64,000 nucleotides of DNA from the NCBI GenBank assembly GCA_019636335.1, contig JAHBXR010000006.1, positions 62,001-126,000 of the forward strand, read 5' to 3'. The stretch comes from Pirellulales bacterium. GTDB taxonomy: Bacteria; Planctomycetota; Planctomycetia; Pirellulales; JAEUIK01. The notes below the pieces were generated by a model. The model searched no databases and was not told the origin of the DNA. It worked only from the letters and a program-made list of their open reading frames with translations. Every line of letters begins with the position of its first letter. Positions within the stretch are counted from its first letter, which is position 1. This document shows, piece by piece, positions 1-8,411 of the stretch. Made by a program: the position numbers and the translations under genes.

Positions 1-36
1 CGTCCATAAACGCGGACATTACCCACCATCGCCAGA

Positions 37-276
37 ATGCGCAAGTCCAATACGGTAATCAATTACGCTCGCTCTAAGAATGTGGCGTCCCGACCCTCGA
101 CAGCTGCCGAGTCCCCACTGGAAAACGTCACCACCAGGCTCCGCCGCGATACCAACCAACGGCTCAGTGAAGCGGCTCTCCGTCAGAAGCTCAAGAAGGC
201 GACACCGGACACACGGCAAGGGATTATCGAAACCGCCATAAGGGAGTGGCTTCGGAAACACTATCCAGAAGCATGA
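37..276 (+). CDS. Hypothetical small basic protein
   Basis: A 79-residue open frame starts at ATG 37, with an in-frame stop just upstream at 7-9, so it is not a fragment running in from the left. The product is basic and mostly helical, rich in Arg, Lys and Ala, and ends in WLRKHYPEA. I do not recognise a family. No convincing ribosome binding site precedes the ATG. It may be accessory-gene cargo of the mobile element or a chance frame. Confidence 0.35.
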   Translation: MRKSNTVINYARSKNVASRPSTAAESPLENVTTRLRRDTNQRLSEAALRQKLKKATPDTRQGIIETAIREWLRKHYPEA

Positions 277-428
277 ACGCGTCGCCTTTCAAATTCGACG
301 GTCGCACTTTTCAGTGTTAGCTTATCGCTCGGCTCTGTGCCATACTCGCTCGACCAGCAAGTTCCACCAGAACCTAAATGAGGACGGCACGTGTCGTCCT
401 GATACTGGGTTTTGTTGGAGGTTGAGCA

Positions 429-782
429 ATGCGAGCGGTATTGTTTCGATTGGCGAGCGCTGACTCGGTCCTCGACGCATTGGACGGCAGGTTCCACCAC
501 ACATATCACCTGCTCATTGAAGTGCCCGACGGACACCCCTTAAGTCTCTGGTGCCGGGCGGGACTCGTGGGTTGGTACGAACACGAAGATCGCTCGTGGA
601 GCGAGGTGGTCATGGATTATCATGTGCCTTCGTTCCACTGCGTTTCTCCGGCCGGTCGCAAGGACAGCGTCCCCGTTCTTGAACTGGACCTACCCACCGA
701 GTTCTACGACCAGTGGCTCGCGCACCGGCAGCAGAATGAGGTTCTAGCGAAGGAGTTGAGTAGAATCATCCGGAGCGTGTAA
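429..782 (+). CDS. Hypothetical protein, 117 aa
   Basis: A clear Shine-Dalgarno GGAGG at 417-421 lies 7 nt before ATG 429, which supports this start. The protein is 117 residues, soluble and acidic in the middle, with several Trp and His residues (LSLWCRAGLVGWYEHEDRSW) and a helical C-terminal end. I do not recognise a family. It converges tail to tail with the Ser/Thr kinase gene, with 46 nt between the two stops. Its location suggests mobile-element cargo. That it is a real gene is fairly likely; its function is unknown. Confidence 0.6.
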   Translation: MRAVLFRLASADSVLDALDGRFHHTYHLLIEVPDGHPLSLWCRAGLVGWYEHEDRSWSEVVMDYHVPSFHCVSPAGRKDSVPVLELDLPTEFYDQWLAHRQQNEVLAKELSRIIRSV

Positions 783-828
783 CTGCGGATGTACAACGCA
801 TGGCCAGACGCAGGGCCACAAGTCTGCG

Positions 829-2904
829 TCACACTTTCGTCCCGCTCGCCAGGTAACGTTCAATAAGCTTAGTCGACCGAGCACTTTCGAGCTCGATCTC
901 CTGACTACTTGCAGAAGTGGCCATCGAACTGAACAGCCGCTCGTAGTATTCATGAGGGCAACCGATATTACTGGCGATCTCCTCAAGTGACTCGTCGAAT
1001 TTGGCGATGTCAGGGGCGACGGTGACGACGAACCCAAGCCGGAGCCACTCCGCGTCCGATGCCTTCTGCCCCTTTAGTTGCTCGTACACAGCCTGATAAA
1101 GATCCGCGACACACAATTGAAAGAGCCGTGCCTTTTCAAAGTAACCGACATTTTGCGCTGCTACAGTGGACCTGCCGTGCCGCGCCCTATTCGCAATCGC
1201 TAGCACCTCGTCGATATGTAGCGTCTCCATTGCGGATTCGACAGTAGATTCGTATGGGCCAAACCCGTATTCATCGATCTTGCCACGGCCAGCTGAAAGC
1301 CAGCGCGAGAGGCGGCGCCGCAACCTACTCACCGAAATCTCCAAGCGTTCGCGCCACGTCAGCGTGCCCGGAGATACGCTGAGCATCTTTGCAATTGCCG
1401 GACCGAATGTCTGCTCAAGCCCTAATGTTGCGGCCAAGCCATTTGCGTCGGAAAGGACCGCTGCAAAATGTGCGCTTTTCAAAGCCGCAGCGCGTAACAG
1501 ATCTTCCCGACGCTTCTGTGACGCCTCATCCCGACCACTAATGGCAGGAATCGCATCTGCTAGGGCGAGAACTTTCAGTAGCTCGCGGTGTGATCTTCCA
1601 AGCGTGACGCCTAGCCGCCAAGCAGCGAGTGTTCGATTGGACTCCCTGCCTTCGATCGCTGGGGTATCATCCTCAACACTCGCAATCGCCGATTCCAGTG
1701 CTATGGCGAACTCCAGGGCAGTCGCATATCGTCGGTTAGGATCCGGTGCCAAACTATGGATGCACGCCACGATAATCGATTGTGGAACGAACTCCGCAAG
1801 CTGGACGAACGGAGCGCTTTCTAGTGACGCCATACTTGCCGCCATGGCTTCCTCAACGTTCGTCACCGGCCGATAGCGTTGACCGCTCAACATCTCGTAC
1901 AGCACCGCCCCTAATGCCCACACGTCTACCCGACCGTCAAGTGAAGATGGGGACGCGCCAAGCACCTCAGGCGCAACATAGGGAGCCGAGAATCCATGGT
2001 CGACATTTGCTGAGAACTGCGACGCCTCATCCAGTGCGAAGCCATAATCAAGGAGGATCGGGGCTCCGTCGGCCGTAATTACAATGTTCTCTGGTTTGAT
2101 GTCACGGTGAAGCCAACCATTTCGGTGTGCCCGCTCCGCCACGCGAGCAAGCGTCGCCGTCCAGCGCGCTGCCCAGTAGGGATGTACGCGCCCTTGATTA
2201 AGAATTGTTCGCAGCGACTCGCCACGAATCAGCTCCATCACAAGTGCCGGCGCTGGCTCGTTTGGAGCTAATGCTAAAAAGGCAGGCACCCCCGCACCGG
2301 CCATGGCACTTATGGCCTCTGCCTCACGAGCGATCAAACAGGAAGTACGCGCGATGGACCCATTACTATCACGCAACGGGATCTTTATTGCAACGTCCGG
2401 TTGCCCGTCATGTGTCCGAGCGCGGAACACGGCGCCAAATTGCCCGGCGCCAATCCTCTCCACCAGGGTGTATTTGTCCAAGATTACGTCGCCCAGCCCG
2501 TACGCCTCGCCGCCACACCGCACACTGCTGATGCCCACCTTCTGTGCGCAGGGGCCAATCTCGTCCCAAGTTGGAGCGGAGCGAGACTTGAGAGCCTCGT
2601 CACAAAACCTCTGGCAGAATCGCTGCGCAAATTCAATAGCATCCTGACTCGCGATCTCAAGCTTTTGCTGGAACCATTCCATGTTCCAATGGCGCATGTC
2701 TGCTTCTACGAGAAGCAATTCGATCATCAGTGCCGGCAGGGTTCTTGGATTTGGCCAGCTCTCAAGCAGAGGACTTGGGTCCACTCCTTGTCTTAAGTCA
2801 ACCTCGTACTGCTCGACATACTTGATCAGTAAGTCCAGCTCTGACGCACTTGTGATCTCGTCCCACTCCATGATCGCCTCTCTCGGCGGACGAACACGAG
2901 TCAT
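829..2904 (-). CDS. Ser/Thr protein kinase (Hanks type), sigma-factor partner
   Basis: The 691-residue protein has a central kinase domain at about residues 145-400. Visible elements are the glycine loop IGAGQFGAVF (151-160), the ATP-anchoring lysine of VAIKIP (K174), the catalytic loop HRDIKPEN (D268), a DYG in place of DFG (D286) and an APE-like YVAPEV. The N-terminal ~140 residues and C-terminal ~280 residues are not recognised, and no membrane segment is evident, so it is probably cytoplasmic. The start codon overlaps the stop of the upstream sigma-factor gene (ATGA at 2901-2904), so the two are translationally coupled. Planctomycetes commonly pair an ECF sigma factor with a Ser/Thr kinase. 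I infer that phosphorylation regulates the sigma factor. Confidence 0.9.
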   Translation of the reverse strand: MTRVRPPREAIMEWDEITSASELDLLIKYVEQYEVDLRQGVDPSPLLESWPNPRTLPALMIELLLVEADMRHWNMEWFQQKLEIASQDAIEFAQRFCQRFCDEALKSRSAPTWDEIGPCAQKVGISSVRCGGEAYGLGDVILDKYTLVERIGAGQFGAVFRARTHDGQPDVAIKIPLRDSNGSIARTSCLIAREAEAISAMAGAGVPAFLALAPNEPAPALVMELIRGESLRTILNQGRVHPYWAARWTATLARVAERAHRNGWLHRDIKPENIVITADGAPILLDYGFALDEASQFSANVDHGFSAPYVAPEVLGASPSSLDGRVDVWALGAVLYEMLSGQRYRPVTNVEEAMAASMASLESAPFVQLAEFVPQSIIVACIHSLAPDPNRRYATALEFAIALESAIASVEDDTPAIEGRESNRTLAAWRLGVTLGRSHRELLKVLALADAIPAISGRDEASQKRREDLLRAAALKSAHFAAVLSDANGLAATLGLEQTFGPAIAKMLSVSPGTLTWRERLEISVSRLRRRLSRWLSAGRGKIDEYGFGPYESTVESAMETLHIDEVLAIANRARHGRSTVAAQNVGYFEKARLFQLCVADLYQAVYEQLKGQKASDAEWLRLGFVVTVAPDIAKFDESLEEIASNIGCPHEYYERLFSSMATSASSQEIELESARSTKLIERYLASGTKV

Positions 2905-3515
2905 CCGGCCTTCGAATCGCCAAGCAGTTCGATGAATCGGGCTTTGGCATGCTTTATGTATAAACCAACTGTCCGGACACTCGGAGTGGCTGATCCGTAC
3001 ACGGCTAGCAAGGATGTGCGGATGCTTTCAGCGCCATCCATCGACATGAACCACGCCAGACATGCGTCACGTCGGATTGCGTTGTCGTCGTGGGAGTAGT
3101 CCTGCATGACCTGTTCGGCCATCTCGCGTGCGATAGCAATCTCCGATGGATCACTTTCGCGAGAGGGGTGCACTACAGTTGTGTTGTGCACCTCCTTGTC
3201 GACACTTCGGCATTCGGCCATGTGCTGTCGATAAGCGTCAATCGACTTGTCTCGAACCTTCCTAAACAAGGCCTGTACAAGTTCCAAGTCAGTACGATCA
3301 GTTAGCCGTCCTAATCTGGCATCTCGGATTAGGCTTGCCTGGGCCGATCGCACAACCGAATCCGGGGACGTTCGTCGCTGAAATTTTTTCCCGAGGCGCT
3401 TTGCTGCGATGGCCCTGCAGTGTTCGAAAAAATACTCGCAAATCCTGACGATCCGCTGGTCAAGCAAGTCATCGGAGGATAACGCCTGTTGTTCCGGCAC
3501 GTCTTTCTTCGCCAT
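2901..3515 (-). CDS. ECF-type RNA polymerase sigma factor
   Basis: About 204 residues. The region RIVRICEYFFEHCRAIAAKR followed by RRTSPDSVVRSAQASLIRDA resembles the sigma-2 region of planctomycete ECF factors, where RRRVDPEDVVQSAF is typical. The C-terminal part ending SVRTVGLYIKHAKARFIELL fits a degenerate sigma-4 helix-turn-helix. I choose the ATG at 3515 because GGAGG lies 6 nt upstream of it. A longer frame from TTG 3527 would place that Shine-Dalgarno inside the gene. It overlaps the kinase gene by 4 nt and probably directs transcription of a small regulon, perhaps including the divergent operon at 3907. Confidence 0.75.
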   Translation of the reverse strand: MAKKDVPEQQALSSDDLLDQRIVRICEYFFEHCRAIAAKRLGKKFQRRTSPDSVVRSAQASLIRDARLGRLTDRTDLELVQALFRKVRDKSIDAYRQHMAECRSVDKEVHNTTVVHPSRESDPSEIAIAREMAEQVMQDYSHDDNAIRRDACLAWFMSMDGAESIRTSLLAVYGSATPSVRTVGLYIKHAKARFIELLGDSKAG

Positions 3516-3906
3516 AACTGCCTCCAAATAAACTGATTGACAAGCTGAGTCGATGCGAAATTCTGCAAAGTCGCTGTCTGACGCAGGATAGTACGCACGC
3601 CGGCCGTTCAGGGTCGCGCCTTTCCTGAAAATATTTGCCTCTGCTTTTCGCGGCGGGCATCGAATGGGACGGAGTTCATTTTACCAGGGCCGGAGCATCA
3701 TGGCCCTAGGCATAAGAGGTGCCTTCCTTTGTCGTTTCCACGGCACGTTATTTTTTTTTGCGCAGCGCTACGTCCTTTACGGATAGAGCAGTGGGGCAGA
3801 TTGCTGACAACGGCCGCCAGCCGATGCCAAGCTCCCCCACAACCACCAGCTATCGGGCCGTGAGTGCACGGCGAAGCCTCCAAGCACTGAACGAAGGAAT
3901 CTATCG
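3516..3906. promoter_or_regulatory. Divergent intergenic region between sigma factor and the TerY-P operon
   Basis: These 391 nt separate the leftward sigma/kinase pair from the rightward DUF3102-TerY-PP2C-kinase operon, so promoters for both should lie here. I see a 6-bp inverted repeat (AGGGCC at 3686-3691 with GGCCCT at 3702-3707, 10-nt loop) and an unbroken T run near 3750. I see no convincing sigma-70 -35/-10 pair, which fits use of an alternative sigma factor. GAAGGA about 8 nt before ATG 3907 is the ribosome binding site of the first rightward gene. Confidence 0.4.
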
Positions 3907-4794
3907 ATGCGAGTGAATCGCCGGACACCCAGCGCTTCCGACTGCAACATTGCACCTCACCATCACGCTCCACTGGATCTAGTTGCCTCTGACACAATCC
4001 ACGAGAGCGGCAGCTTGCTCGAACTCCGGGAGCGCATCATCGAGTCTCATCGTGCTTGCCTACGAGCACAGTCTGAGGCATTTCAACACGCGATTGATGC
4101 AGGAGAATCGCTGCTTGCTGCTCGACTGCAAGTGCGACCAGGAACCTGGCTAGCGTGGCTAAAAGACAACTTTTCCATCGTAAGCGGTCTAACTGCCCGG
4201 ACCGCGCAAACATATATCCTGTTGGCCGAGCGGAAGGCCGAGTTACGGGCTCTGCTTGACGCGAAACATGGACCGGAAGCTTCTCCTGCCGCACTGGCCG
4301 AGTTGACAATCAGATCGGCGCAGCGGTTGCTCCGGGGAAATACGCCGCCACGCCCACGAACATCCATTCTGCGCGACGACTCGCTCCAGTTGTCGGACAT
4401 TCTTGCAGCTTTCCCACCCGAGGATGCCGTCCCGGACGTCGTTATCGGTATTCCGGACCGCTCCGCTCAGCAAGTGATCGTTCAAGCCACACTGGATTGC
4501 GTGGAATTGTGCCTCGACGCAACCGTCATTCGCCATAGCGAAGGGGAACTAGTGACCGCGATTCTACTTATGCCACTGCAACCGACTGCGACTTGGTTTA
4601 CCAAGGTGGCCGACTATCCACTGGTGTTGATGCGACAATTGGTTCGCTTCCCGAAGCGCGCTGACGGTCCTGCGGAGTCGGCAATCCACCCTGGCATGCT
4701 CATCCTAATGGCCGACGACGCGACCGAGCCGCTGTTGGTCAAGCACTGCGGAAAGCTCGGGACGCCCTTCGGTCCCTATCGCTCCCAACGATAA
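3907..4794 (+). CDS. DUF3102-like protein with possible degenerate Dam-like C-terminal domain
   Basis: 295 residues. The helical N-terminal half, with LRERIIESHRACLRAQSEAF, HAIDAGESLLAARLQVRPGTW and TARTAQTYILLAERK, matches the pattern of DUF3102 proteins of plasmids and phages. The C-terminal third (EGELVTAILLMPLQPTATWF, then LVLMRQLVRFPKRA, then GMLILMADD) can be laid along the last block of the phage-type Dam methylase encoded at 8805 (VVCLVPARTDTAW, then FLRKRLRF, then AVVIFRD). The NPPY catalytic motif is absent, with VVIGIPDRS at about that place. It heads the four-gene operon with TerY, PP2C and kinase, 42 nt before TerY. DUF3102 is a moderate call; the dead-methylase idea is inference. 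Confidence 0.65.
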   Translation: MRVNRRTPSASDCNIAPHHHAPLDLVASDTIHESGSLLELRERIIESHRACLRAQSEAFQHAIDAGESLLAARLQVRPGTWLAWLKDNFSIVSGLTARTAQTYILLAERKAELRALLDAKHGPEASPAALAELTIRSAQRLLRGNTPPRPRTSILRDDSLQLSDILAAFPPEDAVPDVVIGIPDRSAQQVIVQATLDCVELCLDATVIRHSEGELVTAILLMPLQPTATWFTKVADYPLVLMRQLVRFPKRADGPAESAIHPGMLILMADDATEPLLVKHCGKLGTPFGPYRSQR

Positions 4795-4836
4795 CTTACC
4801 GTCCCCAACCATTACTCAAGCTCAAAGGACGAACAG

Positions 4837-5481
4837 ATGTTTCCACGTCACAACACCAACGATATCGAGTTCAACACCAACAACAGCAAGATCAGCGTTA
4901 TCAACTTCACGCTCGACCGTTCCGGATCCATGAATGTGTCACCGCATCAAGGCGAGGTCAGCAAGGCAGATCTCGCCCAGATTGGCCTTGGCCATTTGAA
5001 AACATGCCTGAGCAGCGATGCGTTTGGCGGCAGCAACACTTACATCGGGTTGAACCTGTTCAACGAGTCAGTATCGCAGAGCGACTATATGCCAGCGTCT
5101 CAGTGGGAACCTCCGTTAATTCAGCCCGCAGGCCGTACGCACCTTGGTGAGGCAATCGAGTCGTCACTTGACTCGTTGGAGAAATTCCTGTGGGAGCAGA
5201 ATCAGCAGGGGCGGACCTCGAACCGACCGGTGCTCGCGATTATGAGCGATGGCCTGGCAAATGGCGAAGAGGCGGCCCTCGCCGCCTCGCTAGAGCGACT
5301 TCGCACAGTAGCGAATCCCTCTCGGCCAATGCTCACTCTCATCGTCGCCGCCGGGGACTCTGAATCGCTGGCTTCACTCAGCGGCATTGGCTTTCCAACG
5401 GCTCCAGTACTGGTTCAATCGGTTGCAGACTGGAAGCGGCTCGTCAAATTCATCTCCGTCTCAGCCACGAGTGGTCGATAA
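4837..5481 (+). CDS. terY: TerY-like von Willebrand factor A protein (TerY-P triad)
   Basis: 214 residues, close to the usual TerY length (~210). The fold is a cytoplasmic vWA domain with a complete metal site: DRSGS (D27, S29, S31), T101 in AGRTHLGEAI and D138 in IMSDGLANGEE. AAAGGAC before ATG 4837 serves as ribosome binding site. TerY-type vWA proteins occur with tellurite/stress (Ter) systems and with a PP2C phosphatase and a kinase as the TerY-P triad; here the phosphatase follows after 21 nt and the kinase after that. No TerC/D/E-type genes are visible, so this is the triad alone. It probably acts as a metal-dependent scaffold for the other two. Confidence 0.85.
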   Translation: MFPRHNTNDIEFNTNNSKISVINFTLDRSGSMNVSPHQGEVSKADLAQIGLGHLKTCLSSDAFGGSNTYIGLNLFNESVSQSDYMPASQWEPPLIQPAGRTHLGEAIESSLDSLEKFLWEQNQQGRTSNRPVLAIMSDGLANGEEAALAASLERLRTVANPSRPMLTLIVAAGDSESLASLSGIGFPTAPVLVQSVADWKRLVKFISVSATSGR

Positions 5482-5502
5482 CAAACGGACGTTGAGCTAC
5501 CA

Positions 5503-6288
5503 ATGAAACCGCTGTCACTGAATCCGTTGTGGTACTGCACGGCACAGGCAGTATGTGGATCCTCGCACACTGTGTCAGAGACGCCGTGCCAGGACGCAGT
5601 ACTCGCCCGTGTTAACGGCCCTGTGCTCAGAATTGTGCTCGCCGATGGAGCAGGATCAGCGAAGCACGCTAGGCTCGGTGCAAGGTTGGCGTGCAAGGCA
5701 GTGATGTCAGAGCTGATTCCCAGTGTCGTTTCGTCGCTGGGGCGAAATCACCTGATTGAGTACCTGCTAGGGTCGCTCGACGCGTCTGCTAGTCAGCTTG
5801 CAATGCTCGCGGCTCGTCGAGGAATTGATCAGACCGAGTTCGCCTCCACATTGATTGCCCTGGTTGCAACACCAACTCAGGTCGCTGCGGTCCACGTAGG
5901 CGACGGTGCGACGATCATCCGCAACGCCAAAGGCCTTACCCGTGTTCTCACCGAGCCGCATCATGGGATCTTCGCGAACGAGACGTTTTTCCTCACGGAT
6001 GCCGACTGGCGAAATAATGTCCGCTCTGTAGTGATTCGAGATCGCATCACCGCAGTGATCGCGATGTCCGATGGCCTAGAGCATTTGGCACTCGAACGAA
6101 CTCCGCGTTCCGACAAGGACTCGGTTTGCACTGTGCCGTTTCGTCCCTTCGTCGAACCACTTATCGGCATCGCGTCGCGATCGCACCGGGACGCAACCAA
6201 TGCAGTCCACTCTCTACTGGGGTCGGAGTCTCTCCGTAGACACACGGATGACGACTGCGCCTTGGCAGTCGCAGTTAGGAGAGCATGA
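5503..6288 (+). CDS. PP2C-family protein phosphatase (TerY-P triad)
   Basis: 261 residues covering a PP2C-type catalytic domain. The metal-binding and core motifs are visible in order: DGAGSAKHARLGARLACKAV near residues 48-67, TEFASTLIALVA, VHVGDGATII, IAMSDGLEHLALE and a C-terminal DDCALAVAVRR. The metal-coordinating aspartates are all present, so it should be active on phospho-Ser/Thr. It lies between terY and the kinase gene with gaps of 21 and 3 nt, so co-transcription is very likely. The expected role is to reverse phosphorylation by the neighbouring kinase. Confidence 0.88.
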   Translation: MKPLSLNPLWYCTAQAVCGSSHTVSETPCQDAVLARVNGPVLRIVLADGAGSAKHARLGARLACKAVMSELIPSVVSSLGRNHLIEYLLGSLDASASQLAMLAARRGIDQTEFASTLIALVATPTQVAAVHVGDGATIIRNAKGLTRVLTEPHHGIFANETFFLTDADWRNNVRSVVIRDRITAVIAMSDGLEHLALERTPRSDKDSVCTVPFRPFVEPLIGIASRSHRDATNAVHSLLGSESLRRHTDDDCALAVAVRRA

Positions 6289-6291
6289 CTC

Positions 6292-7305
6292 ATGCCGACG
6301 TATATCCTGTATCCATCGGGCAAAAAGCTGTGCATTGATGAGCCGCCGCAGGACAGCGGTGGAGAGTCTGACTTTCACGTGCGCGATGGTCGAGCAATTC
6401 TCATCATCCGCGAGCCGAAGGCGTACGCACGTAAGCTTGTGGTGCTCCGTCGAATCGCTCCGACGCCACTGGGGTGGACACGGCCAGCTGTCGCGTTCCC
6501 CGACCAGCTACTAAGTATGAACGGAGAAGTCAAAGGGTTCACGAGCTACTACTGCCGGAACACGTTGTCACTAGAAGAATTGTTCACGCCGCTTCGATCA
6601 AGGCTCTTCCCGAAATGGAACTATCGGGAGTTCGTGCGAGCAGCATTGAATCTTGCAAAGGTAGTTACCTGGCTGGTCCAGAAGGACATCCTCCCCGTCG
6701 ATCTGTCCGCCACGAACGTGCGCGTTTGCTCAGACGCGTGGGTAACACTCATCGACGCGGCTTCATTCCAGCTTCGCACTTCAGAAGGGGCGTTTCCGTG
6801 CAATGCCATTACACCCGATGTGGCGCCACCAGAGGCGCTGGTTAGTGCTCGTACGCCTCGCTTTGCCGATGCAAGTCACGTCAGCTTTAGCCTGGCCGTT
6901 CTGATCTTTCGCTGCCTGCTGCTCGGCACACATCCGTTTGATGGAGTCTTGAACAAACAGCTGTTCGGCGCATTCCCGCCGGACATTTGTGGTCGGATAT
7001 CGATGGGGCTCTATCCGCATGCAAGCCGGTCTCCAATCCATCGACTTCTCAACCTGCGATCAGCTCCTGCATCACAGCCGCTCCCAGGAGCGATACCAAT
7101 GGACACTGTTTCGGATGCCATTCGCAAGACCTTCACTCGCACGTTCGTGAATGGGCATAAGAATCCGCAGCAGCGCACCCCGCCGCATGAATGGATCACA
7201 CTACTTTCCGAGTTTGAGCGTGAACTAATCAGTTGCCGCAATGACACAAGGCACATGTTTTATCGGAAGCTTCGGCACTGTCCATGGTGTCCACAGGCCA
7301 AGTGA
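6292..7305 (+). CDS. Atypical protein kinase of the TerY-P triad
   Basis: 337 residues. The catalytic loop reads PVDLSATNVRV and the metal-binding loop LIDAASFQL, matching the variant (G)DxNxxN...LIDxDSFQ loops of TerY-associated kinases rather than HRD/DFG of classical kinases. The strand that normally carries the ATP-anchoring lysine reads AILIIREP and has no obvious lysine. The protein ends HCPWCPQAK, one CPWC pair where related kinases usually continue into a zinc-binding or other tail, so it may be C-terminally shortened. AGGAG about 11 nt before ATG 6292 is the ribosome binding site, and only 3 nt separate it from the phosphatase gene. Kinase-fold assignment is good; activity is uncertain. 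Confidence 0.78.
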   Translation: MPTYILYPSGKKLCIDEPPQDSGGESDFHVRDGRAILIIREPKAYARKLVVLRRIAPTPLGWTRPAVAFPDQLLSMNGEVKGFTSYYCRNTLSLEELFTPLRSRLFPKWNYREFVRAALNLAKVVTWLVQKDILPVDLSATNVRVCSDAWVTLIDAASFQLRTSEGAFPCNAITPDVAPPEALVSARTPRFADASHVSFSLAVLIFRCLLLGTHPFDGVLNKQLFGAFPPDICGRISMGLYPHASRSPIHRLLNLRSAPASQPLPGAIPMDTVSDAIRKTFTRTFVNGHKNPQQRTPPHEWITLLSEFERELISCRNDTRHMFYRKLRHCPWCPQAK

Positions 7306-7422
7306 ACTCACAGCCTTCACGATTTAGAAGATCCAGCACAAAGACTTACCGCCCGCACCGTGGCACGATCGTGCTGTTCGTGGCAGCACAACGCGGCCAC
7401 TGTTTTACGAAGGAGAATAAAA

Positions 7423-7698
7423 ATGGGAACAAATGATCGAGCTGGAAACACGCCGGCGTACTCAATCAACGTGGGGCATATCCACTTGTCGATTTGGGAG
7501 AACCAGAGCGACAACGGACGCACCTGGTTCAACACGCAGATTGCTCGCCGGTACAAGGATGGCGAAACGTGGAAGGACTCCACGAGCTTCTCAGGCCTTG
7601 GGGACCTGGCCCTACTGGCCGAGGCCGTGCGACTGGCCCAGAAGTTTGTGACGGGGCGCGAGCACCTGCTTGCCGCAGAAGGGCGGGACGCGTTTTAA
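7423..7698 (+). CDS. Conserved-looking small protein of the transfer module
   Basis: 91 residues. The ATG at 7423 is preceded by AGGAG at 7411-7415, so the longer upstream frame from 7360 is not used. The pattern of a short beta-rich N-terminus (HIHLSIWENQSDNGRTWFN) followed by RRYKDGETWKDSTSF and an amphipathic helix ending in QKFV is one I associate with small hypothetical proteins of plasmids and integrative elements, but I cannot name a family. It is 95 nt upstream of the DUF6573 gene in the same direction. Confidence 0.65.
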   Translation: MGTNDRAGNTPAYSINVGHIHLSIWENQSDNGRTWFNTQIARRYKDGETWKDSTSFSGLGDLALLAEAVRLAQKFVTGREHLLAAEGRDAF

Positions 7699-7792
7699 GT
7701 CCATTGGTCGCCCGGCCGCCTGCGCCCCTTCTCGTTGGGGGCTCCGGCGGCTTTGGACGGCCTTTATCAAAACAGACAAGGAGGAACTAAAC

Positions 7793-8248
7793 ATGGAAAC
7801 AATTCATGAGTACACCCGAGAAGAAGCAATCAATGACGGCGTGCTTGTTCGACTCTGTCCAGAGCTAACACGAGAGGCCGGCATTCACGTCGAGGTCGCT
7901 GTTACCCGCTCGGTCTTTGAGCAATGCATTGCGGAGCCGGCGGCCTGCCCATGGCAGGACGTAAAGGGCCGAGCTTGGGATGTCCTCTCCATGCTCGCGC
8001 ATGCGGCTCGCCAATCAGCTCCGGGAACGACCACGATCAAGTTCACCGTTCTTGTTCAGAACGACGACCTTGGACCTAAATCGTTCGTGCTTCGGGCCGA
8101 TACTGGGCCAGGCGATCACGGAGAGCAGGTTATTACGATCCTGCATGACGACGAAGCTGAAGGTAAGCGCGCGTTGCTTCGCGCCATTACTGCGCCGGGC
8201 GTTGGCGGGAGGCAATTCATTCCGATCAGGCTGCCCGACGAAGATTGA
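7793..8248 (+). CDS. DUF6573-type protein
   Basis: 151 residues. The opening ETIHEYTREEAINDGVLVRL, then TREAGIHVEVAVTRSVFEQC, then WDVLSMLAHAAR and the C-terminal IPIRLPDED are the hallmarks of the DUF6573 family, common on plasmids and integrative elements. AAGGAGG at about 7778-7784 lies 8 nt before ATG 7793 and fixes the start; the longer frame from 7670 is an extension. Function is unknown for the family. Its place just before the relaxase module suggests an element-maintenance or transfer accessory role. Confidence 0.75.
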   Translation: METIHEYTREEAINDGVLVRLCPELTREAGIHVEVAVTRSVFEQCIAEPAACPWQDVKGRAWDVLSMLAHAARQSAPGTTTIKFTVLVQNDDLGPKSFVLRADTGPGDHGEQVITILHDDEAEGKRALLRAITAPGVGGRQFIPIRLPDED

Positions 8249-8265
8249 GTCCCTGCTTCAATTCC

Positions 8266-8291
8266 CCCCGTGACGGGACTAAGTCACGGGG
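8266..8291 (+). terminator. Hairpin downstream of DUF6573 gene
   Basis: CCCCGTGA (8266-8273) and TCACGGGG (8284-8291) form a perfect 8-bp stem with a 10-nt loop, 17 nt after the stop codon. The following sequence (CACTTTCC) has only a weak T run, so this is a plausible but not textbook intrinsic terminator. Confidence 0.45.
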
Positions 8292-8360
8292 CACTTTCCT
8301 AAACACCGAACATCATTCATCCCACTACACTGAAAAAAACACTTGCTTGACTTTTGAGAC

Positions 8361-8379
8361 GCACCATTGCACAAGGTGC
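8361..8379. other. Imperfect inverted repeat, weak oriT candidate
   Basis: GCACC-A-TTG (8361-8369) and CAAGGTGC (8372-8379) pair as 8 bp with one bulged base and a two-base centre. It lies in the non-coding stretch upstream of the ribbon-helix-helix, Dam and relaxase genes, where MobF elements often carry their transfer origin. I cannot identify a nick site from sequence alone. Confidence 0.2.
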
Positions 8380-8411
8380 CCACGCCATGCAGGTAGAAGA
8401 ACTCCAAGTCA

